Of a stretch of DNA of 64,000 bases, positions 1 through 10,911 are shown piece after piece. Source of the stretch: Vitellaria paradoxa (lineage: Eukaryota; Streptophyta; Magnoliopsida; Ericales; Sapotaceae). Position 1 is the first letter of the stretch. Each line of letters opens with the position of its first letter. A program made the position numbers and the translations under genes. Under the pieces are notes generated by a model. It ran no database searches, had not been told where the DNA came from, and saw nothing but the letters and a program-made list of their open reading frames with translations. The DNA lies in the NCBI GenBank assembly GCA_019916065.1, contig CM034236.1, positions 27,370,457 to 27,434,456 of the forward strand, written 5' to 3'.

Positions 1-1639
1 TTGGGTGTCCGATTACAATGATATTTGTCTTTACTTTTTATATTTTTTCGCGATCTACGAATCCAAATGAAAAACGGCTATAACTTGGCACTCGGGTGTC
101 TGGTTAGAGTAATATTTTTATTCATTTTTTGTATTTTTCTCTGATCTGCACATTTAAATTAAAAACGGCCAAAATTTGGCGCTCGGGTGTCATATTACAA
201 TGATGTTTGTCTCCATTTCTTGTATTTTTACGCAATCTACGAATCGAAATTAAACAGGCTATAACTTGGCGCTCAGGTGTTTGGTTAGAGTAATATTTTT
301 GTTTATTTTTTGTATTTTTTCGTGAGCTGCGCATTAAAATTAAGAACGGCCAGAACTTGGAACTCGGGTGACCGATTAAAATGATATTTGTTTCTATTTT
401 CTATATTTTTACGCGATCTATGAGTCCAAATCAGAAATGGCTATAACTTGGCACTCGGGTATCCGGTTAGAGTAATATTTTTGTTTATTTTTTGTATTTT
501 TTCGTGAGCTGCGCATTAAAATTATTAATGGCCAAAACATGGCACTCGGGTGACCGATTAGAATGACATTTGTTTTTATCTTCTATATTTTTACGCGATC
601 TACGAGTCCAAATTAGAAACGGCTATAACTTGGCACTCGGGTGTTTGCTTAGAATAATGTTTTTGTTCATTTTTTGTATTTTTTCATGATCTGCGCATTC
701 AAATTAAAAACAACCAAAACTTGGCACTCGAGTGTCCGATTACAATGATATTTATCTTTAATTTCTGTATTTTTACACGATCTATGAATCCAAATTAAAA
801 ACGGCTATACCTTGGCGCTTGGGCGTTTAGTTAGAGTAATATTTTTGATCATTTTTTGTATGCTTACGTGATATGCGCATTTGAATTTAAAATAGCCAAA
901 ACATGGTGCACGTGTGTCTGATTACAATAATATTTGCCTTCATTTTTTGTATTTTTAGGCGATCTATGAATCCAAATAAAAAACAGTTATAACTTGGTGC
1001 TCGGGTGTCAGGTTAGGAAAATTTTTTTGCTTTTTTTTTTAATTTTATATGATCTTTGTATCGAAGTTAAAAACGGCCGAAACTTGCCGCTCGAGTGTCT
1101 GATTACAATGATATTTGTCTTCATTTTTTTGTATTTCTACGCGATCTACGAATCCAAATTAAAAATGGCTACAAGTTGGCCCTCGGGCGTCTAATTAGAG
1201 TAATATTTTTGTTCATTTTTTGTATTTTTACGTGATCTGCGCGCTTAAATTTAAAACGGCCAAAATTTGGCGCTCGGGTGTCCAATTACAATGATATTTG
1301 TCTCCATTTCTCGTATTTTTATGCGATCTACGAATCCAAATTAAAATGGCTTTAACTTAGCTCTCGGGTGTCTGGTTAGAGTAATATTTTTGTTCACTTT
1401 TTGTATTTTTACGTGATCTGTGCATTAAAATTAAAAACGGCCAAAACTTGGTGCTCGGGTGTCTGATTACAATGATATTTGTCTTTATTTTCTATATTTT
1501 TACGTGATCTACGAGTCCAAATTATAAACGGCTATAACTTGGCACTCGGGTGTCCGGTTAGAGTAATATTTTTGTTCATTTTTTGTGTTTTTACATGATC
1601 TGCTTAGTAAAATTAAAAACAGCCAAAAGTTGGCGCTCG
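1..1639. repeat. Satellite array, left flank (91-bp monomers, 182-bp dimers)
   Basis: About 18 tandem monomers of ~91 bp. Two types alternate. Type A contains GATTACAATGATATTTGTC and ends near CGGCTATAACTTGGC. Type B contains GGTTAGAGTAATATTTTTG and ends near CGGCCAAAACTTGGC. The B-type GGTTAGAG recurs at 102, 283 and 465, a period of 181-182 bp. Open frames here are short and come from the repeat. The 182-bp dimer is in the size range of many plant centromeric satellites, but nothing in the sequence proves centromere function. Confidence 0.95.
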
Positions 1640-1735
1640 AAACAACGATCAGAGACTTTTTCTGAGAGACTACGTGATGTTAACTACATGTAGTTAACAT
1701 TTAGTTCACAAATCGGGCAATAAAATCTCTTATGT
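1640..1735. other. Rearranged left edge of the viral block
   Basis: Satellite stops at GGCGCTCG (1639). Next comes a 15-bp piece of the viral zinc-finger region (1640-1654, same sense as 3247-3261), then ~45 bp not clearly placed. That stretch contains a perfect 20-bp palindrome, GTTAACTACATGTAGTTAAC (1679-1698). Normal copy A sequence (end of the RT region) resumes from about 1710. The palindrome looks like a viral TGTAGTTAAC segment joined to its own inverse. This is a small version of the mosaic seen at 51710-54924. Confidence 0.7.
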
Positions 1736-3200
1736 AGTTAACAATGCCCAAAAATTGTTGGACCTATTTGGCTGAATTAAGCTGATCCAGAAATTGATGG
1801 AGATGATGGCAGATATGAGGTTGAAACTGGAATTTTCCTTGGGTGATAGTCATTCCGAGAAAATCAATAGTAGCCTGTCCGATGATCATCTTCTTTTCTG
1901 AGAGCATTATCCCAATTGAACCAGAAGGGACTGGAATTTCTCAAGTAGTGCTTGGTGGTGTTCTTTTGTGGGTGAGAACAGCAGGATATCATCAATATAA
2001 ATTAATGTATCGTGCTCTAAAGGTTTGAAAATCTTCACCATAGCCCGGTGAAAGAATGAAAGGGCAATCTTTAATCCAAGGGGCATGACAGTCACTGGAA
2101 ATGGTGGTTGGGGATACAGAAGGCAGTCTTGTGTCTGTCATCAGGATGAATTCCCAGTTGCCAAAAACCAGCTTTGAGATCAAACTTTGAGAAGATTTTT
2201 GCCTGGGCCAACCGTTTGAATAAGAAAAGATGATTGGGAAGGGGAAACTTATCATTAAGCAGGAACTGATTCAGGGGTTGATAATTCACAACCAATCTTA
2301 TTTTCCCTCGAGCTTGTTCAGACCGCTTATTGACATAAAAAGTTTCGCATGCCCATTGAGAAACAGTAGGTTCTATGAGTCTTTCAGCTTGGAGTTGAGT
2401 GATTTTTGCAGTGGCTAGTGCATAGTATTCTGGGGTCATTCCACCGTGACTAGCTTTGGTTGGGTTTATATCCTCATTTCTTTTGAAGGGAAGTGTAACA
2501 AAGAAATCAGGATTTTTCCAAAGGGGGTTAAGACATTTTTTTAGAAAGGTTGTGTGGGATTCGGCACATGAATATTCTATGAGCTGGGTTTTAATGGTCT
2601 CAAAAGGTTGGGTGAGGTAGAGATGGGGTATAGAAGACCATGGGAGAGTAAAGGTTTTGTAGGCTAGACTAGAAGCTGACCATTTTATTTTGGGTAATTC
2701 TTGTAAGATATCGAATCCAACAAGAAGATCTTTTCCAGGCAAATGAAAACCATAGACTTTCTTCTTAATCACCAGATTTGGGAATAGCTTAATGAGAATT
2801 GGTTTACTGATATGAGAAATAGTAAATTTCTCACCATTAGCTGCTCGAAAATCTTGTGAACAGGTTAACCAATAGGTGGCAGGTAAAAGGTTAGGGTTTA
2901 TGATAGAGCATGCAGCTCCTGTATCAAAAAAAGCTAGACAGGTAAGGGTTTTGAGTATTTGTCTAAAAGGATATGAATCTTAGCACTTGGGCTGAGCTGG
3001 ATCTGGGTAATGGGTTGGATGGGGTATATGTCTGAGTCCGAGAAAGGGGTAGAGGACAAAGAAGTTTCAGTAAGAGGGTAAGAGATGGCGCATAGGGTTT
3101 CTGCATTGGGTTCATCATCAAGTGAAAAAAGGGATTCAAGATTACTAGACTCAAGTGCTTTAAAATTTTCAAATCAGGCAGTATGCTTTTGCTTTTTCTT
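1736..3200 (-). pseudogene. EPRV copy A: pol, protease and reverse transcriptase part
   Basis: This is the minus-strand continuation of the coat-protein frame after a stop at 3201-3203. An aspartic protease active site of the D-T-G-A type lies near 2900-2940, followed by a basic linker and the RT domain. RT landmarks are the palm motif around 2140-2190 and the YIDD catalytic box at ~1985-2005. The longest open piece is 2772-2092 (226 aa). A 1-bp deletion near 2093, relative to copy B, shifts the frame in mid RT, and the rest is read at 2095-1907. The RT C-terminus is cut at the left edge and its continuation, the RNase H, sits at the other end of the copy (8218-8827). The protein would copy pregenomic RNA to DNA, but this copy cannot encode an intact enzyme. 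Confidence 0.88.
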
Positions 3201-5357
3201 CTAGGCTTTACATTCTTTGGCAAAGTGGCCTTTCTTGCCACAGACAAAACAACGATCAGAGGACTTGCCTTTGCCAGGAAATTTCTTCTTCCTGAAGAAT
3301 TTCCATTTGACTTTTCGAGACTTTTTCAGTTTGGGAACCCATCTGAAAGTTCTGCGCTTGTAATGTCTGGCCTTCTTAGTGGAACAATCACATTTGTCAC
3401 CATCATAACATTTGATCTTTAGGTCTGGCCGTTCACAGGCTTTGCCTAATCTTTTTCCGATTTGCTCAACATCATGAAGGAATTTCCTTTGATTACAGAG
3501 ACGCTCCAGAGCCTATAAGGAGATTTGATAGATTTTTCCAATAGAGATTGAGTGTAATTCAAGATCTCGAGTTTGCATGACCTTGGCACTTTCTTTCCCT
3601 AGTGGGTCAGGAGAGAATTGAGAAAAACTTGTTTGAGGTTCGGATCATCCATACCTTTTAACAGGTAGAAGAGCTTGGACATCCGATCATAGTGTTTCTC
3701 TAGATCTTTTCTGTCAAATGAACAACACTTCATGTGCAAATAGTCTTCTCTTGCTTGGGTAAGAAAGTGGTCTAGAATTCTAAGAAATTCACTATATAGA
3801 TGAGATAGGAACAAATCCATGTTTGCAACCTGGTAGACTTATAGTTGCCAGTATTCACCAAGCGCGATCCACCAATCACGCAATCTACCTTGGAATCTGG
3901 CAATAAGGTGTTGGAGAGCAGTAGCAAAAGTCATGCCAGGGTGGTGCATTTTTGCCTGAAGCCATGAGTGCATTTCAAAGAAAATGTCTCTCCATTTAGA
4001 GGAAGGGACATCATCAAGAGTAAAGTGTTTTTTGACATCAGATGGAAGAGTTTTTGGAGAAGAGCCAGTTGCTGGCGAAAAGCTAGTGTCATGTTCTTCA
4101 TCAAGGGGTTCATCTTGTGTAACTCCTTCAGGAGGAGTGGTAGAAGCATTGTCATCACCAGGGTTAACCATAAACAGTTTTAGGGGCACAAAAGATTATG
4201 TGTCTGTAATATCTTCACTAGACACCAGAGAAGATGAAAAAGAGGAGATGACACCATTAACATCTTCAAGTTTTGTAAAATCAAGAATGGGGTTTGCTGC
4301 CGGTGAGGTGGTATGAAAAATTCTGCTTCTCAAAAAGGAAGAAATGGGGTTTATAGATGGAGGTTGAATGGGAAATACCTCTGGAGGTTTGCTTGAGGCT
4401 CCAGTGATAGAATCAGGTGGTGGTGGAGGATGGATAATAGGCTTTTTTGATGGCTGAAGGGTAGTCGAAACAGGTGGGGTTAATGGAGGTTGAGAGGAAG
4501 TTAAAGGAGTGGTGAGGTAAGGTTGGGTTGTCTTTGGGTGATAAGTTTGTCTTGGCAGTGTAGGAGGTATTAAGGATTGAAAAGGATTATATTCTGAAAA
4601 GAAAGTAGTGAGGGGTTGAAGGGGGGTTTTGCTTGAAAGATTGATGGTTGTGGCTTAGGAATAGAGAAGAATAGGTCATGGATAGGTAGAGAGGAGAATG
4701 GTCTTAACACTTGGACTGGTAAAGGGTTGGTAGCTTTCTATTTTTCGTGGAGTTGTTTTTCAAGGGAATGAAGTTGGTATTCAAGGTCTCTATTCTTTTG
4801 TTCACCACTAGCTAGCAGCTGAGATGTACGTTTGAAATCCATACCTGAAGTTGCTAGGGCTAATAGTTGGTGGTGAAGACCTTCTATATTGGCTTTGAGA
4901 TCCGCTATAAGGCTTCAAGGGTGTTAAACCTTGTAGAAACAGTTTGTTGGGCTATCTCTTACCTTTTGGTGAGGTGAGTGAGAGCTTTGTTCTAAGCTCT
5001 AGTATTTTCAGCTTGCCAGTTCAAAGCAACTTCAGCGACTGAGATCTTTTTCCTTTGACCTTGGCTATCAACTGCAGTGGGATTTTTGATTTTCCATACA
5101 TGGGTGGTGTCTTCTTGAAGGAAGTCATAATTATGAAGAAGGGGAAATTCTGTTTCATATCCAAGGATTTGTGGGTGAAACATACAGCAATCCTTGGGGA
5201 TGGAAAGAGCATCTGATTGTGGTGGTTCTTGTCTGGGTTGGATTTTGTCAGGTGGTTTACACCTTGTCAGGTTTCTAAGTGCCTCCTTCTTGGCGGCTTT
5301 TCTGGCCCGCCTCCTTTCTCCTTTTGCTCTTTGCTCCGCTGCATAGTTTGGATTCAT
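3201..5357 (-). pseudogene. EPRV copy A: coat protein/gag-like region with CCHC zinc knuckle
   Basis: The frame starts at an ATG at 5357 with a strongly basic N-terminus rich in R, K and A (5357-4992). A predicted coiled-coil segment follows (~4910-4720), then a long proline/serine-rich linker (~4700-4330) and an acidic stretch (4189-4080). Next is the conserved capsid core (4010-3440), with a WRDIF...W pattern and a WW pair. A basic block precedes a C-X2-C-X4-H-X4-C knuckle near 3215-3255. The order basic, coiled coil, capsid core, basic, CCHC fits caulimovirid coat proteins, which package the DNA genome. Stops and indels break it into at least five frames (e.g. 4189-3839 and 3820-3599). The frame ends with TAG at 3201-3203 just after the knuckle. 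Confidence 0.85.
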
Positions 5358-5402
5358 TTCCTGAAGACGTTGTCACCTAAAGCAACGTCTCGCAAGGCGT
5401 TC

Positions 5403-6559
5403 CTATCGTCTTTCTTCTTCATTATCATCATCAACAAGCCAGGTGGGTTGTTCTTGGCATGCCTGACAATCACAATCAAGATCATACCAGATATGACCAT
5501 TAAAGTCGCGGCCATTGTATACTTCTTTTCCATCACCATCAAAAGAGTATACCGGGAGGTTTCGCTCAATGATGTTAATTTCAGTGGGGAAAACTAGGCA
5601 GTTGACATTAGGGGTTTGGTGTATGGGAAACTCAATTTGAACGGAACCATCAAGGTTTTGGATAAATTTGGGATCAGTGGTTTGAATGGTTTGGTTTTGG
5701 GTATGAAACTGTTCATAATTGTTACCCAAGAGGTAGGGAGAAGTTTGACCAATTCCTCTTTGGAAATTTGGCAGGGGACATAAGTGCAGTGAGGAATACC
5801 ACGGGTGTCTATGTCAAGAAAAATGGCATCTATGGTTGGATTGGTAAGAGAAACTGGAAGATCCTAAGCATGATCTGGGACCCTGTAGACCATCTGGTAG
5901 TGTAAAGTGGTGGCAATTTTGGAATCCACTTGTTTTGCTCCAAAAATCTGGATCTGGACCTTCAGGGCTGAGAGCAAGTGTGGATCTCTCAAAGACATGT
6001 TGAAGTTGGGAAAAAAGGTAACCATAATTATTCCAGCATTTAGAGTGGTTTGGATAGTACCAATACAAGCATGTTGATACTGTATAAAAGTGGAATCAAG
6101 AAGAGCTATTCGGGAGACAACTAGTAAACCTTTTCTACCATGGAATGTGAGAGCTAGACGAACAACTACCCAGTGTAAATGGGAATAGCCGTCTGTTAGC
6201 CACTGGGAGGGAAGATTTTCGGGTAGTGAAAGGGTAAGCAATTGTTCTTTTCCAGTTGTAGGAATAGTATACTAGTGCATGGGAGAAGCTTGAATATGTT
6301 CTTTACAAAGTTTCTGCTAGCCGTTTCCAATGGCATGGATAATTTTTGTTTTTAAAGACTTACTGGGTTTAGAATAAGCCATATAAGGACTAAGGATAGG
6401 TATTTCTGAAGGTGGAACAACTTCTGCACTAGGATGATAAGATACATCATATACAGACTCTTTAATAGACCTAGCAGTACCATCACGATAAATATTAGAA
6501 GAACATGAGGTGGAAGAAGAGGTAGAAGAAGCAGATGAGGACCTTCGTAACTGTGACAT
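5403..6559 (-). pseudogene. EPRV copy A: movement protein
   Basis: The ATG at 6559 opens a Ser/Thr-rich N-terminus (80 aa to a stop at 6317). The core (6241-5864) has the family hallmark of 30K-type plant viral movement proteins as found in caulimovirids: a buried LLDS/T...Y-x-HACIGT strand followed by a PNF-x-x-SLRDPHL segment. The C-terminal part is read at 5729-5403. Movement proteins carry the virus through plasmodesmata. At least three frames are needed, so this copy is dead. Copies B and C hold the same region with different lesions, so the breaks arose after the copies separated or differed in the source DNA. The coat-protein ATG follows 46 bp downstream. Confidence 0.87.
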
Positions 6560-7231
6560 GGTGGGAAGAAGGTTAAGCTTTTCCGAGATTATACCTAGCA
6601 GGTTTCCCGGCCGAACTTAAACTCCATTTTCCTAAGGACTTACCAATAGTTCACCAGTGTTTTAGCTAGATACAAACTTAAGGAAGAGTTCAAGTTCTGG
6701 TTTTCTGATCTGCCAGCTCACACGAAGTGCAAGCAGAGAGCATACTAATCCGAGAACTGAACAACCAGGGCTCTGATGCCAATTCTGCATAGACAGAAGT
6801 AGCTCACAGGATTTCACAGAATTCCAACCCTAAAGCGTATACCAAAAACAAAACAGAAGAAAGCGTATACCAAAAACAAAACAGAAGAAAGGATTAGTGA
6901 TTCAGAGAGATTTGAAGATATAAAAGAAAGAAATGCTCAAGAGGAAACATAAGAGAAACATAATAAAACACACTGAGATTTTTTTGATGGAAAATATTAC
7001 AGTGACTGATACTGACTACTACAGTGACTGATACTGACTACTACAGTGACTTCCTGGTTCTTCTAGATTGTTACATAGGAAAAATATAAACATTAGACAA
7101 CAGATATTTTTACATGATGCCACAAACAAGGGGCACATGGCATATCAGACAAATAACACGCCTTTTTATACAACTGGAAATGCTGGAAATGTAGAGTGTT
7201 CTACTGGTGAATCTGTTGGAGGCTGAGTGAA
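6560..7231 (-). other. EPRV copy A: leader and 3' region, TATA box deleted
   Basis: This is the non-coding region between the pol tail stop (7232-7234) and the movement-protein ATG. It holds the primer site (6768-6781), a perfect tandem duplication of ~28 bp (about 6835-6890, unit containing CGTATACCAAAAAC), and repeats of CAGTGACTGATACTGA at ~7001-7050. Compared with copy C, ~155 bp between GGAAAATATTAC and CAGTGACTGATAC is missing. This removes the TATA box and the probable RNA start. Confidence 0.75.
6768..6781 (-). promoter_or_regulatory. EPRV copy A primer-binding site (initiator tRNA-Met type)
   Basis: The minus strand reads TGGCATCAGAGCCC, one mismatch from the canonical TGGTATCAGAGCCC kept in copies B and C. 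In this family the 3' end of initiator tRNA-Met anneals here to prime minus-strand DNA synthesis, and the site marks position 1 of the viral map. Confidence 0.85.
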
Positions 7232-8827
7232 CTAGTCACTCTCAGAGCTGTTGTAGTGGGAGTCTGGTGGTTCTTTTTCATTAGAAGGGTCATCTCGATC
7301 CAAGGGAAAGTAGGGACGCCAGTCTGGTCCTTTGCAGAAGATGTGAGAGATGTGGCGGTGCATGGTTATGGCACTGAGCAACTCTATTATGTCAAAAGCA
7401 ATGTACTTATTATGGATATGGTGAAATAGTGTCCAAATAAGCTTTGCTTCGTCTGGATGGGAAAATTTCCACTGATAATTAGTAACTAATTGATCAAGAG
7501 GAAGTTGGTACTATTCTTTGTGGTTGAGTAGGATCATGGTCTGAAGCAATAGGAACCAGTCAAGGGTTCGATTTCTGCGGATGGGGTAATTGGCAAGATT
7601 ATATTCGAAATAAGCTTGAATTTGGCCACGGTTATGAAAATAATACAATGACTCATTAGGGTTTAAAGATTGTGCCAGGTTGGGGTCATCAGGAGGGTCT
7701 ACTGGAAAGATAGTATCTGAGGGAAAAAAGGCTGGGTCCTTTTTAAAGGTTATAAAGACATACCGATGGTAATGGGTTTAGAGCAATGCTAGCCAAGTTT
7801 CAATAGGATGGAACCAGGTTAAAAGGGTAAGGAGATTCCATGCTCGAGGGTTTGGGTTAGGCCTGGAATTTGGAAAGGTTGATTGCATCAAGTAAGCATA
7901 AAGAGTCCTTGAATCGAATAGGAATGGGATAGTATATTCTTCATAGAGATACCAGAAAAAACATAATGCCTCTTTTGGAAAATTGTATTCATTTCTGATT
8001 TAGAAAAGGGTGAGAAAGGGGTTGTCAACAGGGAAGATGAGGCCTTTTAAACACAATCCATGTTTGGATATAAGGATGGTTAAAAACCGTAACCAGTTTA
8101 TTCTGGAATGGCTGGGGGGTGACCTTGTTCAACTCATTATCATCGATTGGACTTCTGAAGGAAGATTATATACTGGGAAAACAAGTTGTACAGGGATGTG
8201 TTGTGGATCTGGGAAAGCTAGTGATGGTTGTCCTGGCTGTGAACCAGTAAAGGATGAAGGTTGGTTTGGATCAGGGTTATGGTACAGATGTAGGGGATAA
8301 CTGGATGAGTTTGGACTGGGTTTCTAGAAAGAAAATCTGCAAGAACATTCTTTTTCCCTTGGAGGTGTTTTACTTCAAAATTCCATTGGGGAAACCATTC
8401 TGCCCATCTGAGAAGTTGGGCATGTGGGAGAATTTTTCTCTTGAGTTGGAGCATTTTTGGGAATGAGGACATGTCCATTTCGATAAGAAATCTGCATCCA
8501 ATGAGATGGAATTGAAATTTTTCAATACCGCGGCGGACGGTAAGAATTTCTTTGAATGTTGAGTGGTAATGTTGTTCAGAGGGTTTGAATTGTCCACTTG
8601 CATAGGCGCATATATTTCTTTTGCCATTATCATCTGTGAGAAGAGCAGCACCCCAACATTGATCACTTGCGTCAGTTTGGAGGACAAATTTGCTGTCTGG
8701 TTGAGGAATTTACAAAGCCGGGAGAGTCTTTGCTTGAGCCTTGATGGACTGAACTGCCTTAGTTTGTTCATTTTTCCATTCAAAACAATCTTTCTTTAAG
8801 AGCCTGGAGAGTGGTGAAACAAATCGG
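7232..8827 (-). pseudogene. EPRV copy A: pol RNase H domain and unrecognised C-terminal tail
   Basis: RNase H occupies about 8827-8218. It includes the QTDASD-like first catalytic Asp region near 8670-8690 and a sequence resembling the end of the domain (DFLSRNP) near 8310-8330. After it the frame runs through a Pro/Ser-rich linker into a ~270-residue Trp- and aromatic-rich region (7890-7232) that I do not recognise. Copies B and C carry the same extension ending at a homologous stop. A TAA near 8000 and other lesions interrupt copy A, while copy C has a Gln codon at that TAA. So RNase H and tail were probably one frame in the virus. The function of the tail is unknown. The C-terminus is acidic and Ser-rich. 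Confidence 0.75.
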
Positions 8828-8897
8828 CCAAAAGTCCTCTGATCGTTGTTTTGTCTGTGGCAAGAAAGGCCGCTTTGCCAAAGAATGTAAAGCCTAA
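8828..8897 (+). pseudogene. EPRV copy B: coat protein C-terminal zinc-knuckle fragment
   Basis: A C-X2-C-X4-H-X4-C-type knuckle is encoded at 8847-8888, with Arg at the position usually held by His (the block reads GKKGRFAKEC; copy A has GKKGHFAKEC). The frame ends with TAA at 8895-8897, the position of TAG in copy A (3201-3203). Downstream codons stay open in the same frame (AAGAAAAAGCAAAAG...) toward the pol region until Athila-1 begins at 9014. Only the last ~22 codons of the coat protein are present; upstream lies the inverted junction with copy A. The zinc knuckle binds nucleic acid in coat proteins of this family. The His change would probably weaken metal binding. Confidence 0.8.
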
Positions 8898-9013
8898 AAG
8901 AAAAAGCAAAAGCTTACTGCCCAACTTGAAAAATTTGAAGCACTTCAGTCTAGTGATCTTGAATCCCTTTTTTCACTTGATGATGGACCCAATGCAGAAA
9001 CCCTATGCGCCAT

Positions 9014-10905
9014 TGATTACACATGAATAGTGTAATTACAAACTCCACATTTTGATACACATTGATGCCTTTAAGTAGTTAATCTTAAAGTTTTATCATT
9101 ATTTTATTACTTATAACTTTTATTTTCTTAATTTCAAGGAAAATGGCAAAATAATTGAGATTAGCAGCGATGAAAGTGGCTGTCACGGAGAAAAAATTGT
9201 CTGAAGTTCAAGATGGTTGAAGTGGTGTGCAGCTGAAGCTCTAGCTTGACACACTGTCAGTTTTTTGACCATATCTTTTCACTCACAATTCGGATTGACT
9301 TGATTCTTCTTTGGCTGGAAAGAAGACTCAAAGGGCTACAACTTTTGTGTTTTAATCGAAGCCTGAATCCATCATCTTCGAGGTCAAAATTGCATTGGAA
9401 GTCAACGACAGAAAGCTGTCAGAAGAAAAAAATGCAAAAAGTGAAACTTATACACTGCCGTTCGGACACCTGGACACATGGAAGCATACTGCAGTCCAGA
9501 CACCCCATTTGGGTGTCCGGACACCTGGGACACGTGGGAGCCACTTTATTGTTTCATTTTTAGGGTTTTGTGAATGGGTTATAAAAACCCTATGAGCAGC
9601 CGTCTAGGGCATCTTCTTTTCATTTTTTCCAGACTTTTAGAGAGTGTTTTAGACTTTAGAAGGAGAGTTTTCAATTTCTTTTTGAAGATGTTTAACAAGG
9701 TTTGTGCAACAATTTGTGGATTCGCTTTAGCTTTCATGATTCTTCGTTATTGTTTTCGTTCTTCGAAGTACGGTACTATTTTTGCTTAGATTAATAATAT
9801 TTTTATTCGTGGTTAGTTTACATTCTTTCTTTCTTCTCGTTCTTTGATTCTTGTTTTAATGATTGGATTCAATTGCATGGATTTCATTATGAATGTAGCG
9901 TAAAACCCTAGTTCTTGATTCAACGAATCAAGGAAGGGTAGTTTATGAAAAACGAAGGGATGTGCATAGATCCTTCGCATGGTTTGTAAAAACCTTTGCG
10001 GAGTGATCTACGATTGTAAGAATCATTTTATTTTGTTTCAAACACTTTTGAAACCGGAAACCTTTGACTACATTCTCTGTAATCACTAGTAAAGGTTTTC
10101 GAGTAAAAATTGATTTAATAATTTTGGGCAAATTAAAATTGATTTCTAAAACAAATCTGGTTTTGGTTATTTGAAAAACCTTTAAAAACAAGAGTTTTTG
10201 ACTATATTCTCTGTAATCACTGGTAAAAACTCTTGAATATAATTTTCTTAATAATTTTTTAACAAACCCTAATTTAGGTTTGAAACCGAATGTTTTCTTA
10301 GAAAATCTTTCCAGTTTTATTATCCATAATGAAATGTGATTTTAAAACTGAGTATCGTGCATTTTTGGAACGTTAACAAGAGTATTTTTTTCCTAATCTA
10401 TAGCTCCTTTGACGTGAACTATAGATTGTATTTTTAACACATCCCATAGTGAAGTAGTAAACTACCCGAACTTGTGAAGTTGGATCAAGAACCTCTTAAT
10501 CTTGAATTCTTTAATTTATCCTGAATTTGATTTTAATTTAATTGCTTGTTTTCTTGAAATCTTGATTAGGATAGACAATTTCTTTAAATTCTTGAATTCT
10601 TATCAAAGTTAAGTTTTTCTTTTCTTTAAAATTATAAATATAAAAAAAATAAAAATAAAATATTTATTTGGTAAATCTCTTTCTTTAAGCTTTGCTAGGA
10701 TAAGTTAAGTTTACATTTACAAAATTTGCAATTCTAGTTTTCTTGGCAATTGTTAAATTCCCTAGCATTTGAATTTTAAATTTTCTAGATAACTTAGAAA
10801 CTAAAACTTTAGATGTGGATTCGACCTCGGACTTACCGAGTTAAAACTACACCGCACACCCTTGCACTTGGGGGTTAATTTAGACGCATTTTCTACAAGC
10901 GGTCA
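9014..10905 (+). repeat. Athila-1 5' LTR
   Basis: TG...CA ends. Contains a TATA box (9580-9587), paired palindromes (AGTCCAGACA 9493-9502 and TGTCCGGACA 9514-9523, centres 21 bp apart), a CTTGATTC/GAATCAAG hairpin near 9917-9935, and two ~134-bp subrepeats each with a hairpin around a conserved 25-nt loop (10066-10090 and 10200-10224). Short ORFs at 9246-9595 recur in the 3' LTR and show no protein features. Confidence 0.95.
9580..9587 (+). promoter_or_regulatory. Athila-1 LTR TATA box
   Basis: TATAAAAA followed by CCCTATGAGCAGCC. It is kept at the matching place in the 3' LTR (25275-25282). Its position about a third of the way into the LTR suits the U3/R boundary, with transcription probably starting ~25-35 bp downstream. 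Confidence 0.7.
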
Positions 10906-10911
10906 AGTTTT

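Larger units (their letters stand above)
1640..8827 (-). mobile_element. Endogenous pararetrovirus copy A (Caulimoviridae), circularly permuted and decayed
   Basis: Read on the minus strand, this segment runs RNase H, pol tail, non-coding leader with tRNA-Met-type primer site, movement protein, coat protein with zinc knuckle, protease, RT. The viral circle is therefore opened between RT and RNase H. At ~7.2 kb it is close to a full caulimovirid genome. There are no LTRs, no integrase and no polypurine-flanked terminal repeats, which separates it from LTR retrotransposons. The movement-protein core plus a YIDD-type RT identifies the family. I do not assign a genus; the layout is compatible with the petuvirus/florendovirus side. 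Many stops and frameshifts make it non-functional as a whole. Confidence 0.9.

Noticed and set aside
1..1639. CRISPR-like array of regular repeats
   Set aside because: The units are contiguous ~91-bp monomers without unique spacers, and the rest of the window is plant mobile DNA.
1640..8827. Copy A as an intact viral genome able to be released
   Set aside because: Frameshifts and stops in every ORF, a mutated primer site, a deleted TATA box and no terminal redundancy.
9246..9595. Overlapping ORFs in the Athila-1 LTRs (also 25010-25290), up to 105 codons
   Set aside because: They lie in the U3/R part of both LTRs, differ by simple point changes, contain the palindromic DNA motif, and show no domain or coding bias.
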